Below the pieces are notes generated by a model, which was given only the letters and a program-made list of their open reading frames with translations, searched no databases and had not been told where the DNA came from. Shown here piece after piece: positions 22,201 to 35,345 of a DNA stretch of 64,000 bases. Origin of the DNA: Eublepharis macularius (Eukaryota; Chordata; Lepidosauria; Squamata; Eublepharidae); NCBI RefSeq assembly GCF_028583425.1, contig NC_072794.1:30997232-31061231 (forward strand), given 5' to 3'. How positions within the stretch are numbered: the first letter of the stretch is position 1; each line of letters begins with the position of its first letter. Position numbers and translations under genes: made by a program.

Positions 22201-25200
22201 CAGCCTATTGTTCTGTCTTGGTCAAGGCAGTGCTGTGATGGCAATGGTTCCACAAGCTTTAGAAAATAATATTTTCCCCAATAATTTTGCAGTTTGAGCA
22301 TTGGGACAGTAAAATATCCACACACACACCCCACGCACACAATGAAGCATTTGTTGGGGGAATCTCACGCCACAAAGTAACCGCACACATTCATTACAAA
22401 CTGTCCTTAAAAAGAGCTCATAATTAGTGATGGCTGATTAGTTCTTCCTACCGCTTTTGGGGTTGGGGTATAGCAAAAAGGAATGACTTGCTTTCTAGTT
22501 TGGTGCCCTTTAAAACCAATGAGTAGAGATGAGCTGTTGTTTGGGGAAAGCAGTGTGATTCTTCCTTGTATCTGAGAATTAGATACAAGCTCTAACTCCG
22601 TGGCACATCAGATTATTTGGATTTGTTGAAGTCCTTAATGGATTTCCTTCTACCTTTTGCTTTTGGAATGCCTGAAAGGGAAAGTTGTTGGAATTGTCTG
22701 CTAAGCCAAAGCAGCGAGTGAAAAATGCGGCGGCTTCCTTAGGCTCTATCAGCTGTGGTCATGGGAAGCCATAGGAGTGATATGTTGTGGATCTGGTAGC
22801 TCTGTGCTCCATGTGTGGCGTTCTCTTTTCTTTGACACACACAAAAGAACAACATGGTACATACCAGAGCGAGCAGGTTTATCTTCCCCTGCTAATCTCA
22901 TGCTTGAAACTACAGGGATACAAAGAGCATGGTCCTTCGGCTGTTCATGATAGAGATATCAAAAGTTTTTGACACCTGGGAATGTGTCAGCCACTCCCTA
23001 TAAAAACTTCCTTGCTGGGTCACATTCTGTTTCCAACAACAGTCAAACAAATGCACATGGAAGCTTGCGAGCCAGCTACAATGGAGTTCAGCTGATGCTT
23101 CGGTATATAATACTCACTCAGCTATTATTATTGAGCGTCCATCTTGCAGGATTTTCTGTCTAATCCTGTCTAATCTGAGCTAACGGTCTTCAACCTATTT
23201 CATAGCGAGTTTTATTTAATTACGTGTTTGTGTTTTGCAATTTATTTTTGTTGCTGTCCAGCACTGCCTTGTTGAACAGCCTGCTTACCAGTGGCTGAGT
23301 GTTAACCCTTTCCCCATATGCAGTAGATGTGTGAGCGGTAACTTTTGTTCACAACAGATATCGACAAAGAAGCCTGGTATAATGTGCCTATAACTGAGAG
23401 ATACTGTCAGTCCTTGGCAAGTAAATCCCCAAGTTATCCACAGCAATCGCCCAAGTGGTTTGGTTGAAGTAACTTTTATTAGAGATCTATCAGGTTCAAG
23501 GTGCTCAGACAGTGGAATTGACAGAAGTGACGTGTTAAGGGAAAACATGGTTAGATATAGAGTAATGTCCCGCCCCCAGGTTAGAAGCCCATTGAAATTC
23601 TGGCACGAACGCCAGAGACAAAAAATACCACAGTTTAGGCTACATCTACAGAGTAAGCATGAAATCATCCCTGTTCCCAGGAGAAGCCTCGTTTGTGTTA
23701 TGTGCAGCCAAGCGAAAGTCTTCCGCTTCATCGGGAGAGTGTTTAACTTCAAAGCAGAGATAACACACTAAACTTCCAAATGACAGGCATGGAAAGGTAC
23801 TCAGAGCTCTCCATAGTGTCAGAGGATTAATGGTCACACGCAACATACTCATGGCATGTATTGCAGATACATGACAGATACTCTTTCATCTCCTTTCCGC
23901 AGCGTGCTGGGATCAAAGGATCCCTGCTGGTCAGCCGGGTGATGGCGCAATCTCTGGTGTGTGAAGTTTATAAAGGCTGCAGTTGGATGGATTGTGGGGG
24001 GAGATGGGAGGTAACATGGCTTATGAAGAATTAAGCACTTGGCCCCTCCATCCTTACGCTGTAGCATAGGTCAAAGGTGGCCTGCTTAGTCACTTTTTAA
24101 TATTGGCAGTGTGATGCTTAACCTGGCAGGAAGATACTGACCTGGTTGGTTTCTCATCCAACAAAGGGCAACACCCAAAGGAATGCACCTGATTAAATGC
24201 CACTGACTTAATTGCCAGTGTTTTCTTGTCCATCTTCATTAAAACAAGTAAAGAGACAAGGATCTCAGAGGGAATGAGTGGCGTGTGCAGGTGAAAGATT
24301 CTCGGTCAGGCTCTTATTTTTTGTTTTTATTTGCATTCCTGCTTGACATTAACTTGGAAATCTGGCATCAGAGAAAGCAAAAAGTAAAACCGCACAAAAG
24401 CTGTTTGCTGACTACCAGTAAATATACTGATTTGGGAGAGGGGAAATGTAATGTGTTTTTTTTTTTAATGATGAGAAATGTTCCCAGGCTGTAGCAGATA
24501 GTACTGACACTGATGGTGATTTGGAGTGCAAATGTAGTAGTTGGGAAAACTTGGCCTGTTGGGTCTTTGGGCAGATATTTGAGAGGAGAAGAGTCCTTGC
24601 TTACACATCACTGTGGTTGTACCTTAATATTTGTTAGGTACAGACATCAGTGACTCACTCCATCTAGATAAAGGTAAACAGATTTCTACTCACAGGCTCT
24701 TAACTAGTTCTGATGTATGATCTCAGCTGTCAAACACAAATTCATTTCAGCTGTGTGCTACTTAAGGGACAAAAACTCAATGCAGTGCTAATTGGGGTAA
24801 TGCGCTAGTGCTGGCTGCTTTTGCATTCATTTTCATACTCTAGAAGGGTGAATATTTATGTTCTTCCTGCAGATCCCTACTGGCTTATATAAGAGGGCTT
24901 GGATGCAGCCAAAAATGCATTTTTGAAGCCCATTTTAATGGGAGTAAGCGAACACTGGATCCAGCCTTGCCAGCTTTTCAGCATATAAAACTTCTGAAAG
25001 ATTACTTGAAGTGTGGGGGTGGGGGTGTTTTAAGGGCCAGAATTTTCCGTTCTGATTTACTTATCCCTCCCCCCCTCACCCTTCTTTGAACTGAATTGTT
25101 CTCAGTGGGGAGAGAGACCATTCCAAGATGAACTAACAGGAAGAAGACACCCTAAATACCAGAAGAGCTTCCTGTCATTTGTCCCTGGGAATTAATTTCA

Positions 25201-28200
25201 GTTCTAATTGTGTAGCTAATGGGTAGGTTGTGTTGACATCTTATTATTGGTTAGACTCTTGCCCTTTGTTAAACCCTCCTACCACTGTTTTGACTCATGC
25301 TTTAACTGTTGCAACTGGGATTCCTTTTAAAATGGAAGGAAGTCGATTTACACAGTGTTCATTATTCTAATAGTTTGGAGGAGATCTGCTGAGTTGAGTT
25401 TTAGAAATTTTAAATTATATGTGCAAATATGAAATAATTTGCCACCCTTGTCTGCTCTTGGTCCCACCAAAAATGGTGGAATAAACTTGTTCATGAAAAG
25501 CGAAAGCCTTGATAGCTGTGTTACTGGGGCCTGATTCTTACTGCAGTAGAGAAATCTGTGTATGCGCTGTACCATGTCATGCAAAAATATTCCTGCACAT
25601 AAAAAACTTCTGCCATTATGGAGAAGCCTAGGCAAGATTCCTTTCCTATGTGCATGGATTTTGTTGTTTTAATTGCATCAGCCCCATCTGCAGCCCACAA
25701 CCCAAATATGGGTTTACCACCATAGAAAGAAATAAGCCATTATTTAATAGAAAGCATCTGGCAATAGCAGTCCTTAGCATTCATATAATGCATTAGATCG
25801 TTGTGCATGCGGTACATCTCAATAATCCACGCAACATCCATGTAGGGTAGGTCAGAATTAGTATATTCCTCTCTGGTAGATTGGGATAGGAGCTAATTTT
25901 ATTTAAAGCCGCTATTGAGATTTGTGGATGAGGCGAGAAGAGAGTTGGGGACCACCGGGCGTACAGCCCCTCACTCTTAGGAAATATGCTATGCTGAATA
26001 GTAATCCTGGCTCATACTACAACACCCCCCTACATACACACTGCATACCCTACATACAATCCACTATACCGCCCTACATACACACAAATCCACTAGTATC
26101 AGGCATCCAGTTCAAATAGGGTTTTAAAAGCATGCTAAAGCTCTTCAATTGAAATATTTATGCCCCAAGTTCATCAGCAAAATTACTCATGAAACTCTAG
26201 TAGAATCACTGAAAAACAAACAAGCTTACGTTTAGAGATATCAAATAAAGATATGAGACCAGAAATAGCATTAGTAATTGGGAACCAGCAGCATTTATCA
26301 TAATGAACACACTGGGCGGGGGAGCTCCCAAACTCAGCCGAAAGGATGAGGGAACAAAACTGGACTTTCCCAGTGTCTGAAGCTTGGCATTAGGTGAATT
26401 GGTGTAGGAAGAGAGTTCTGTAATTGAGGTGCCACTACACTGCCCTCTCTTTGGTATGCACCTGTTTTTCTCTGCAAATGAGAGGCAGAGCAGAGTGGAG
26501 CCTCTGAAGCAGTTGGGCCAATTTATATGAGGTAAGGGCAGGGCTTTTTTCTGGGAAAAGAGATGGTAGATCTCAGTGGGTTGCCCTCGGAGAAAATGGC
26601 CACCAGCCATGTGACCATTTTCAGGAGGTTCCGGAACTCCGTTCCACTGCGTTCCTGCTGAAAAAAAGCCCTGGGTAAGGAGTACACAGTGTTTCAGAGA
26701 CCTTGATCCCCAGTCATTTAGGTAACAGCTGAGAACTTCCCTCTGTTTACCCATTGAGGTGAAATTGTGTGCATGCCAGTCATGGCTGGAATTGCCTCAT
26801 AAATGGCACTTTATTTAGTCTTGCAACCTGTCCCATCATTTAGGCCCAAGGCAGGTAACAAAGACGATCCTCAGCCCAGCAGAGCAAGACACAATTAACA
26901 AGAAGAAGAACATTCGATTTATATAGCTTCCTTCAGGACAACTTAATGCCCACTCAGAGCTGTTTACAAAGTATGTTGTTATAATCCCCCCAACAATCAC
27001 CCTATGAGGTGGGTTGGGCTGAGAGAGCTCTGAGAGAGCTGTAACTGACCCAGGGTCAGAGGCCTTGACGCTTTCTCCTACATTTCCAACTTAAGATGGA
27101 ATCTGTTTCAGTATCAAGAATGCTGGGTCTTAAAACATACCTTTTAAAAGATATGTTTTCTCATTGTCCCCGTCAGGGTGAAAAACCAGGAAATGAAAGC
27201 TTCTTTTATAAACAATGGCAAGCTTGTCAGTGACCTAGATTCTGGAATGTAAAATCACCCCTGTTCAGGAATATCCCACTTGCTTCCCATGTGTCTCCAT
27301 GCCCATTTTTGTGCTGTGCTCTCAGTTCTCTGTGCCAAACATTGAAGAGCAGATTCTGATAGTGAAAAAGGAAATAACGTGTAAGAAAACTATAATTTGA
27401 GTTCTGTCTGATCATGATATCCTGTGTAAAGGGGGTGTGATACGTTAAGAGTAAGTTCTGTGTTTATTTTCCACTGTAAAAAATAGATCATTGGTATGTA
27501 AATGTAAAACCAATGTGTCATATTTGGATTTTCTAATCATAGCATTTGGAATATCTAATTGCAGAATAATAGATTCCTTAGCTCAATTGCTCACCTCTGC
27601 ATGGGTTGTCCTAAGAAGCCTTCAGTAAAAGTGGCCAGGGAGACACCATTAGGCCGGCCAGGCTGACCTGACCTACTGGCTGCCCCAGTTTTTGGCCTGT
27701 TCCTACATCTCTGTGAACTACTAGGTTTTGTAGTCATCGTGGGCTTAAGCTGAAGTCGCTGTGCATAGGATTGCCCTGTTTTTGTAAGGCAAGTGCAGTT
27801 TGTATAGGGCAACAGCTTTGGATTCAAGCCTTCTCTTAGCTGTAGAGTTCCTGAATGACTTTGGGAGAGTAATTCCTGTCCCAGTTTATCAAAGTGACAA
27901 TGAATAATATTGTAAAGGTAGAAATGGCCCGTGTACTTAAATGTGAAGCTTTTCTTATGTTGCATCTTAAAACCAGAGGGATGTTATCCCCAGGTCTGCA
28001 AATGCTCCGAGAGAATAATTCTTCCTTGGACATGGGATGTATGTTGGGCGATTCCAGAGGTGGGTTTGCAAGTTGTGCATATTATTGGCACACAACACTT
28101 TTGGCATGGAAGTGACACACTAGAGCAGTGGTCTTCAACCTCTCAAAATCCACTGGTCATGAGATCCACCAAGCCCATAGTCATAGAGCATCAGAGCCAT

Positions 28201-31200
28201 TTGACAGGAGGCGGGCAAGCTAAAATTATGGCCTCATTGTCTTCAAGCAAACCAAGAGATCCAGGGACAGGCAACGCAAGCCAAGCACCAGCCCGTGTTC
28301 CATAGTGAGCCAAGGATGGAGCCAGGGAGGAATCCTTTCTGTCACTGAATGATCTCACCTCACTGTTCTGTTTGTCCTCATGGCATGCATCCAAAGAGAA
28401 GGAGGCTCCCTACACTTATGCGTTAGAAGCAAGGCCTTCCAAAATGCAGGGGCTTGCAACCAGGAGGTGGGACTCTGATCTCAGTTGAAGGTCTCGACCT
28501 GTGGGTTGAAGACCATTGCAGCGTAGCACTTCTGTGTCCAACCCTGCTTCTGAAATGGTATCTATTGCCTGTAATGCTTGCTACCATTGATGCTATGTTC
28601 TTATGATGGTTTGTTTCATCCAGTGTCCAAAACCAGGTTGACGAAGTCATTGATGTCATGCAAGAAAACATTACCAAGGTGATAGAAAGAGGAGAGCGGC
28701 TGGATGACTTGCAAGATAAGTCAGGTAGGAATGTTTAGCATGCGCTGAGTGGCACTCTCAGGTTGCTTTTTCTTTCCAGTCTTGGGACAGGATTCTGAGG
28801 AGCGTGGCATCCAGCATGGCATTATCTCCCCCCCACCCCAATTCTTGCACTTGAATGTAGTTTAGACCTGATGCTGACTCCTAACATTTCCTACTAGAGT
28901 CTAGGAATTCTAATATTTTTCCGACTCTGATTGTGCAATGTATTCTTGCCAAAGCATTTAAAAGGCTTTGATCCTAGATGAGATACGTATTGCACAAAAT
29001 AAAACGCATTAATTTTCTGTGGTCTACTTAACTGTATTTCTAGCATTGAGTGTGGGTTGTCTTTTAGGGTATACACACATCCTGATGGTACCACTTCACT
29101 TACAATGTGTGGTTGTAAATGTTTATAGGCCATGTGGCTGTTTGCCAATAAGAAACAGTTCAGATGGATTTGGAACTGCAGTAAGGGCTACTACCACCTC
29201 TAATCCCTACCAGAGGTTGAAGTATACATAAGAGTGCTTCCCCCGTGGGGGATTCTAACACATTTTCTTGAGACAAACTGCCTCCCACTTCTCTTCCGTT
29301 TGTGTTCCAGTAGCGTAAGTTTCAAGTTGCCTACACTAGTGGGAGGCTGCTAGTGATTTGTGATTCAGTGTCCAGTCAAATTTTAGTGTTTCATTAAACA
29401 CAGGGAGATGTAGAGAAAAGAAAGGAGGTATGAAGAATGCAAGTTTCAAAAGAATTACAAGTAAGTTCTGCTCCTCTCTGTCACACCACTGATGCCATCC
29501 AGTTCTGGCCCCTCTGCCAGTGTGTTCATGCTAGCACCAAGGTTACACTGGTGTGGCTTTGCAGCTGTGTGGCACCAGCAGTTTAGCTGCTTCAGGACAT
29601 TCTTAGGATGGCATCTCTTGGTCATTTATGTATACCATAAGATCTGACTATGTTGCTCCTTAGGGAAATAGATGAAATTCACCACAGTCCTGCAGGTAAA
29701 TGTATGATTTGCTTTTGCATTAAAAAGAAATTCAGAACAGAGTTGCAGAAATCTTCTAGATTTGCAGAATGTTAATTTTCTGTCTTCTCTCTCTCTCTCT
29801 CTCTCTGACTCGCACTTTCTCTTGAATGCAGAGAGCTTATCAGACAACGCAACAGCTTTTAGCAACCGGTCTAAACAGCTCCGAAGGCAAATGTGGTGGC
29901 GAGGCTGCAAGGTGAGGCATAGAGAGGGGAATTCCTTGTGTGTCACTGAAGGCAACTCTGCCACGGGTGAATTTGGAGTGTAATGCAGCTCTTTTAGGAT
30001 TTACACTGCAATTAGAATGGGCTGAATTTTTCCCCAGTTGAAATCCAAGCAGGCTCAGTTGAAATCCAAGCAGGCTGTCTTACTGGTTCATTTGCTGACT
30101 GTCTTAGAGAGAAGCCTCTTCACCTTCATAGGTGATACACGTTTGGAGCTTCGTAGTTGAGTGAGGATTTGAACATCCTGCTGCCTTGCGCTGTCTCCCA
30201 ATGTGCTGTTTTACACACCATCGTGTTTGGAGTTATTTGGCTGGCTCTGTGAGCATTTACCACTATAACTGACGTATGGAGCTACATTCCATTGCTCCAA
30301 GTGTAGCAGGATATCTCTGCTTGTAATTGGGAAGCAGTATCCTGGCTTGCTGGTTTGGCACAGTGACGAAGGGCCAAACTAGATGATACATGTGATAAGA
30401 ATCATGGTGCAGTACTCTGTTCCACCTTGCAGGCACACGCAGCATGGAGAAACTAACATTTCCAAGTGGGCCTGATTTGCAGGAAGGAGGGGATTCAGGC
30501 TTCTCTTGTGCCATTTTTCCAAGCAGAAATATATATATTATATATAACATATATAATATATATTATATATAATATAGATGAAGCTCAATGAATGCTGTAG
30601 GAATGGTGTTACTATTTTCTTGCCTCTTGTGCTTCTTTCTTTCTACAGATGAAGATCATTGTGGCTTTGATTGCTGTTGGGGTCCTGCTAGTGATTATTG
30701 GTGAGTGAGTTGTGCTGGCGGTGCTCTGCTCTCTGTGGAGCCAGATAGCTTCTTTGAAGTGTCCAGATCTGGAATAGCTTCAGCCTGCCCAAGCTGACAT
30801 CCTTGATTTTGCTCCCTTGAAGAAAACCTGTCTATGCCATCCATTCTTGCTCTTTGGTGCCACTAGGACTCGATTCAAATCCTACTTAGCTTCAGTGACG
30901 TTGCTGCACTGTGTGACTCCCACCATCTTTTGCAGCGTGTGCCAAAGAACCTCCTTTAGCCAGTGGTATACTTGTAGTCTTGGAGAATTGTGGATTCGAA
31001 TTGAGTCCTTGAAGATCAATAAACGTGAGCTGAATAATGCATTTTTAAGGCCCACCTTGATTTTCATGGGTCATCTCCCTGTGACCCACAAAAGCCAAAT
31101 TATACAACTGGTCAGATATAAAACTGGTCAGATATGCAGAACTTGCATTAATAATCCTGTGCAAATTTGTGCCCACTGCACAAATTTGTGCAAATGTGGC

Positions 31201-32610
31201 CCACTGAGTTCAGTGAGAAGTACTTCCTCAGTAGCGGTTTTCAGCCTTAATTTGTAGAGCTTATGTAGGTCACACGATTTAGTGGCGTCTGGAACAGAAT
31301 TTGGGTTATGTTGGTGCAGGGTTAAATTCAGAGAAGGCACCAGCCTGGAAATAGATTTCAGCTGTGTCTGAGACCTTTCACTTGGGGGTGTGTCTTACTC
31401 TGCATCAAATTCCGCTCTATATAGCAGTCAAATGTATATTTATATATTGTGTAGGACCGACGAGGATTGGTTAAATGAGGGGCAGGGTATATGTGTGTCA
31501 GCAAAGAATATCAGTAAATGCTGTTAAGGATGAAGTGAATATCCCCCCCAAAACCCAGGTATTCATGAGCTCAGGCTGTGATCCTTTTCCTCTTAGTTCT
31601 CCATTTAAAGTGCAAATTTATTTGGGGAGTCGTAACTAGGCCTGTTTCCTGCACCAGGGTGGAATGAACCTACAGCTCAAATGTGGCCAATGGCTGTCTT
31701 GTCAGGTGTAGTAAATAGACTGAGTAACATTTCAAGAGCTCTCTGGACAGGCTTGCATCAAGTCCTGGAGAGACTTGATAGTCACTGGGGTGTGTTTTGG
31801 GAAGGCGGGTCTGTCATATGAGAAGATCTCCTCTGGTTGGTGTCTCAGCAGCCAGGCCCATTGGGGAGGGGGCAGGTGCCCCAAGCATTGCTTCCGTCCC
31901 CTGCAGACACATCCCTGCCACCACCATGGGAGACTATTGTTGCCTGAGTAGTAGCCAAGTCTACTATTCTTGAAACTTGAAATGGAGATGCCTGGGCAGG
32001 CAGCATATTTAGAAAATCTTTGAGGTGGGAACTGGAAAGAGATGGAGGCAACAGGATAAACCCTGAATCAGCTCTAAATTGATGGTTATTGTTGGGGGGG
32101 GGGGTGGCCAGTCTGGTTTTCTTTCCTTTTTTTACTATCTAACGGATGGATGCTTTTAAAAAGTTAAGGCCACCCTATTGTAAAAAAAAAAAAACTTTAA
32201 AGGATATTTCTGTAAAAATATGCCTTTAGTTTTCCCTGACCATTGACAATGCAATCCTAAACACTGTTGCACCCTTTTAAGCGCACTGACTTAAGTGAAC
32301 TCTGAAGAGTGTAACCCAGTGTAGAATTGTGCTGTAAATGTTGGCCCAGTTGAAGAAGCCTTTGGGGAATGTTCAGGCCGCGCCAATCCTCAGAAGGCCC
32401 AGAGCCCGCCATAGTGTGTGTGCTGTCTTATGCTTACCCCTGGGGCACCAGTGGTGTGCTCTGGGTTGATCTTGGAGAGAGCGCTGTGGTGATGGAGAAG
32501 AATCTTCAAAACAGAGTGTGAAGTTGGTGGGTTGGCAGCTCACGCATGTTTCAGGAGGCCTTCCTTTTCTGTCTTGCGCAGTTCCCATCATCCTCAAGTA
32601 CCACACTTGA
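16218..32610 (+). CDS. VAMP4: Vesicle-associated membrane protein 4 (R-SNARE)
   Basis: R-SNARE of the trans-Golgi network and endosomes that pairs with syntaxin-6/16 and Vti1a for endosome-to-TGN fusion (known). Coding exons: 16218-16283, 19762-19808, 20220-20270, 28624-28724, 29832-29911, 30649-30700 and 32582-32610 (TGA 32608-32610), total 426 nt, 141 residues, the same length as human. The N-terminus MPPKFKRHLNDDDVTGSVKS is human-like. The di-leucine plus acidic TGN-sorting signal (RNLLEEDSDEEEDFF) is at about 23-37. The SNARE motif (about 52-112) has the zero-layer Arg in ITKVIERGERL. The basic WWRGCK juxtamembrane stretch precedes a C-terminal tail anchor. The anchor ends VPIILKYHT, differing from the human end LIVMKYRT, with a proline inside. 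All junctions are GT-AG and in phase. Confidence 0.97.
16284..19761. other. VAMP4 intron 2
   Basis: About 3.5 kb between coding exons 1 and 2. Apart from the SINE at 17280-17470, nothing was recognised. Confidence 0.6.
17280..17470 (-). repeat. tRNA-Ala-like SINE, minus strand
   Basis: The + strand reads 'actgccgtcatactgagtgag', 'ccattggtccatc', 'gaattgaacctgagactttc', 'tgcatgccaagtatattc' and 'tatcactgagccatgac'. Its complement is an Ala-type tRNA head (ggctcagtgatagag, tgcatgc anticodon region, ggttcaattcc B box) followed by the family body. Confidence 0.7.
21449..21676 (+). repeat. tRNA-derived SINE
   Basis: Nearly complete copy: head 'gtggtatagtggttagagtg', 'gatctgggagacaatattcac', 'agctgggtgaccttgggccggtcac', 'ctcacagggttgtag', 'taagctgctttgggtccc' and tail 'aataatgtaaataaataaac'. 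Confidence 0.85.
26539..26673. mobile_element. hAT MITE, cagggcttttt family, internally deleted copy
   Basis: Inverted ends cagggcttttttctggg and gctgaaaaaaagccctg. An 8-bp duplication ggtaaggg / ggtaagga (one mismatch) flanks it at 26531-26538 and 26674-26681. At 135 bp it lacks the central hairpin present in sister copies. Confidence 0.85.
26895..27060 (-). repeat. tRNA-derived SINE, minus strand, truncated
   Basis: 'cattcgatttatatagcttccttcagg', then 'cactcagagctgtttacaaag', then 'accctatgaggtgggttgggctgagag' and 'ctgacccagggtcag'. The tRNA head is missing. Confidence 0.7.
28126..28518. mobile_element. hAT-like (Charlie-type) non-autonomous element, tentative
   Basis: Inverted ends cagtggtcttcaacctc and ...tgggttgaagaccattg match the classical vertebrate hAT/Charlie terminus (cagtggttctcaacc). 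No clear 8-bp duplication was found, so boundaries are by ends only. It lies just upstream of VAMP4 exon 28624-28724. Confidence 0.55.
28725..30648. other. VAMP4 introns around exon 29832-29911
   Basis: Contains a (CT)n run at about 29787-29806 beside the acceptor of exon 29832 and a (TA)n-rich tract at 30527-30580. Otherwise nothing was recognised. Confidence 0.6.
30701..32581. other. VAMP4 last intron
   Basis: About 1.9 kb. It contains an old palindrome-family copy (32247-32334), a G-run near 32092-32104 and A/T homopolymers. No exon-like sequence. Confidence 0.6.
32247..32334. repeat. Palindromic MITE-like repeat, old copy
   Basis: caatgcaatcctaaaca ... gtagaattgtgctg, diverged inverted ends of the roughly 85-bp family. 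Confidence 0.55.
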
Positions 32611-33260
32611 ATTGCCGGAGGAGTTTGCTCTGGACATGGCTTTGGGATGACAGCGAAGCAAAGCAGCCGCGGGCTTTCAGTGGAACATGACATGTATATA
32701 GCTTTGAAATGTTTCTTTCCTCGGAGACAAGTGACCCTGTTCTGATGAGAGCATTCAGAGGACCTGGCAAATCACCCTCATTCTCCAGCCAAAAATTCAT
32801 CAACTTTTGTGTCAACTTTGAATCAAAAACCTCACCGTCTGTCTGCTGAAGGGAAACCCCGTATGGAGCCAGAAACTTACCGGTGTATTTCTCTCTCTCT
32901 CTCTCTCTTTTTTTTTTACATTGTATATATTGCTACCTGTGAATGATGTTATTTATAATTTAAAACAATTTCCTACTACTGCTGGCAGCGGTCAGTGTTG
33001 GAAGAGTAGGGGGTGGGATGAAGAATATAATGTCTATATCACTGTTTTAAGAAAAACCTCATTGTTGAGTTGAATGACTGCAAGGATGTCACTTTTCCCC
33101 TCACATTTTTTTGTTCCAAAACTAACTCGATTTTGCAAGCAGATTTTCTGTACTTGTAAAAAGGGATCCAGAAGCTCCATGTTTTCGGTATTACTGCTTA
33201 TGAATGTGACCTAAAAAGCATTCCAGTAAAAACCTATTTTTGACTGTAAGTGTATTTCTT
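32611..33260 (+). other. VAMP4: VAMP4 3' UTR (minimum extent)
   Basis: Follows the stop codon. A (TC)n run occurs at 32889-32908. A variant poly-A signal (agtaaa near 33223) could end a short form. A canonical AATAAA is at 33860-33865 and could end a longer form. The true end is not decided by sequence. Confidence 0.45.
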
Positions 33261-34313
33261 CTGATCTGTAATTGAAGCAGGTATTATTTAATCCCCCATG
33301 ACAGAGGGACTCACTGAGCTGCAACCAGTTGGCAGAAAAATCACATGATCAATCTTTCGACAGGAAGAGGAGGAGCCAGAGTTTCTGAACCTACCTGTGC
33401 TAAAAAGGAATCCCCTCCACTGCTGAATGGTTTTGCCTTACTGTCCTGCTCCTCTTTAGTGTGGGAATGTTGTATGCTTGCTCTCTGTGCTTGGACACTA
33501 GGAGCAGGTGCTTTCCGTAAGCACTGGTACACCAGAGAGCCCTGCCCTCCCGCTGAAGAACACTGGACTACCTGCACTGTCATTAGTCTCATTGCTTAAT
33601 CAAAATATAGTAGAGCGAGGTCTGCTTCCTATTTTCACCTGCAAATCCTGTACCCGATGAGTCTTTCCCTACAGCCTGGTCTAGATTCCCAGTTTAATGT
33701 TTCCTGGACTGTTACATTCTGCTTGCAGCTACTAATGGCTTCCCATCTATTTGGGATCAATTGCAGGAGACTTCCTAAGCCTCTCATAAATATGGCCAGT
33801 CCACGTGTCTCCCGTGTATGTGTATGGCCATGAACCGTCCATACAGAACAAGGCGACTAAATAAAAGTAGATTACAGACCACCACTACATCACAGAAACA
33901 GGGTATGGTGATATTTGTTTTTAAAAGCAATATGTTAACAGATATATATTCATATACTAAGGCTTACATTTTCTAGAGGTTTTCTGAAGATAGAGGGATT
34001 TGCAGTAGTGGAGCACAATTTGCTTCCTTTCCTCTCCTGCAGGAGCCTAAACTGCCCCCCATCAAATCTTGTTCCTGGGGGTCCCCTGTGCCTTAGTAAC
34101 AAGACCTTGGGGGGCATTTCAGGCTGCTGTTGGAAGGGGAAGGCAAGAAAGAAACATTCCACAAGCATAAAGCTCTCTGCCCAAAGGAAAACCTCCGGAG
34201 AATCTTAGCCAAATGCTGGAGTGAAGCATCAAAAGTATACTTTAAATTCCCCTGTTTTTCTCTGGCTAGCAAAAGTAGTACCAAGTTTGCAGATCTTAAC
34301 AGTGTTTTTCATA

Positions 34314-34382
34314 GACCACGGCAATACAGCCCGGAAAACCCCCAACAACCATCGTTCTCCGGCCGTGAAAGCCTTCGACAAT
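34314..34382 (+). mobile_element. Penelope-like element, 3' end fragment (family B)
   Basis: Short 5'-truncated copy: ccacggcaatacagcccgg, then cacaacaacc-like sequence, then the family tail ending gccttcgacaatac. A 15-bp duplication acagtgtttttcata flanks it (34299-34313 and 34383-34397). It has a single arm, with no inverted copy. Confidence 0.8.
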
Positions 34383-34849
34383 ACAGTGTTTTTCATACTT
34401 TGTTTGACTTTTCTGGAAGGGAAGAGTTTGACAGCAGTGGAGCAATAATGGAAAATAACATTTACTATCTAGACATTAAAGGTATTGAAGACATTACTAG
34501 GTACGAAACAGAGCAGAGTTTGGAACCTGAAAAACTGCAGCTCTAAAGGTTGCATCCACTTATACCAGCAGTTGGGGAGTTTGCACAAACCCGTTGCCTA
34601 CTTTTTGTGAGACGAAGAGGGTACCAGCTAGCTAGTACTACTGAACTGTAGGATGTAGCAGGAACAGAGATAATACATTTGATCTTGCCAAGGCTATGTA
34701 TTTAGTTTTATTGCTGGTATGTGGTATAATACTAAATTCTGCCTATTTTGTTGTTCGTCATGATCTTGGACTATAAGAGCAACATACTTGTTTTTGTTTA
34801 GAAAACGAGATGTGAGGCCGAACTACTTGGAAGGGCAATTTGGCTCCCT

Positions 34850-35345
34850 CCCTATTTAATCTCTTTTCAAACATACTCTAGTATATCCCCTCCAAATTAA
34901 ACTGCAGCCCTTCCTCTTCCAGCCTGGCATTCAGTCTCTCCTTCGTTTCTCTTCCAACCTCCTGCGTTCTCTTTTTCCTCTTGTTTTAAAACTCATTCTC
35001 TGGAAATGGCTCTCATCGGAATTCCTAGGGGCCATTTCTCCACCAGTTCTGACTTCTTCTTGGACGTTGCATCCAAAGCAGGAGACAGTAAAGTACTATC
35101 AGCCATCCAGCCTGTCTCAGTTTGTTCCCACAATGTTCTCTGCTCCTAACTCTCCTCTCGTTTCTCTGACCTCTTTGGAACTTCTTTTTCTCTTTTGCTC
35201 TCCGCAGACCTTGATCCGGGACATCCTGTTTTTGTCTCTATATGATCTCTCTCAACTTGGTCCTTGCTCCTTACTGCTGCCCTTATGCTGATGACAGTGA
35301 AATCTATTTTTCTACCCTCGTCCTCTTGCCATCCCATGCCTCTCT
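34850..35345 (+). repeat. Decayed LINE reverse-transcriptase fragment (tentative)
   Basis: A pyrimidine-rich stretch in which one frame around 35265-35320 reads CCPYADDSEIYFSTLVLL. It resembles the YADD active-site block of L2/CR1-clade LINE reverse transcriptases. Surrounding frames are broken, and only this block supports the call. Confidence 0.35.

Larger units (their letters stand above)
20271..28623. other. VAMP4 large intron (8.3 kb)
   Basis: Holds a SINE (21449-21676), a hAT MITE (26539-26673), a SINE fragment (26895-27060) and a hAT-like element (28126-28518). The stretch 21700-26500 contains AT-rich unique-looking DNA and a CA-rich patch near 22318-22343. No exon or named repeat was found there. 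Confidence 0.6.

Noticed and set aside
22315-22343. CA-rich patch as a regulatory element
   Set aside because: A short imperfect simple repeat with nothing further to support a function.
23285-23752. 155-codon minus-strand open frame in the large VAMP4 intron
   Set aside because: Low-complexity hydrophobic translation with no family motif. It overlaps an equally long frame on the other strand and no splice context supports an exon.
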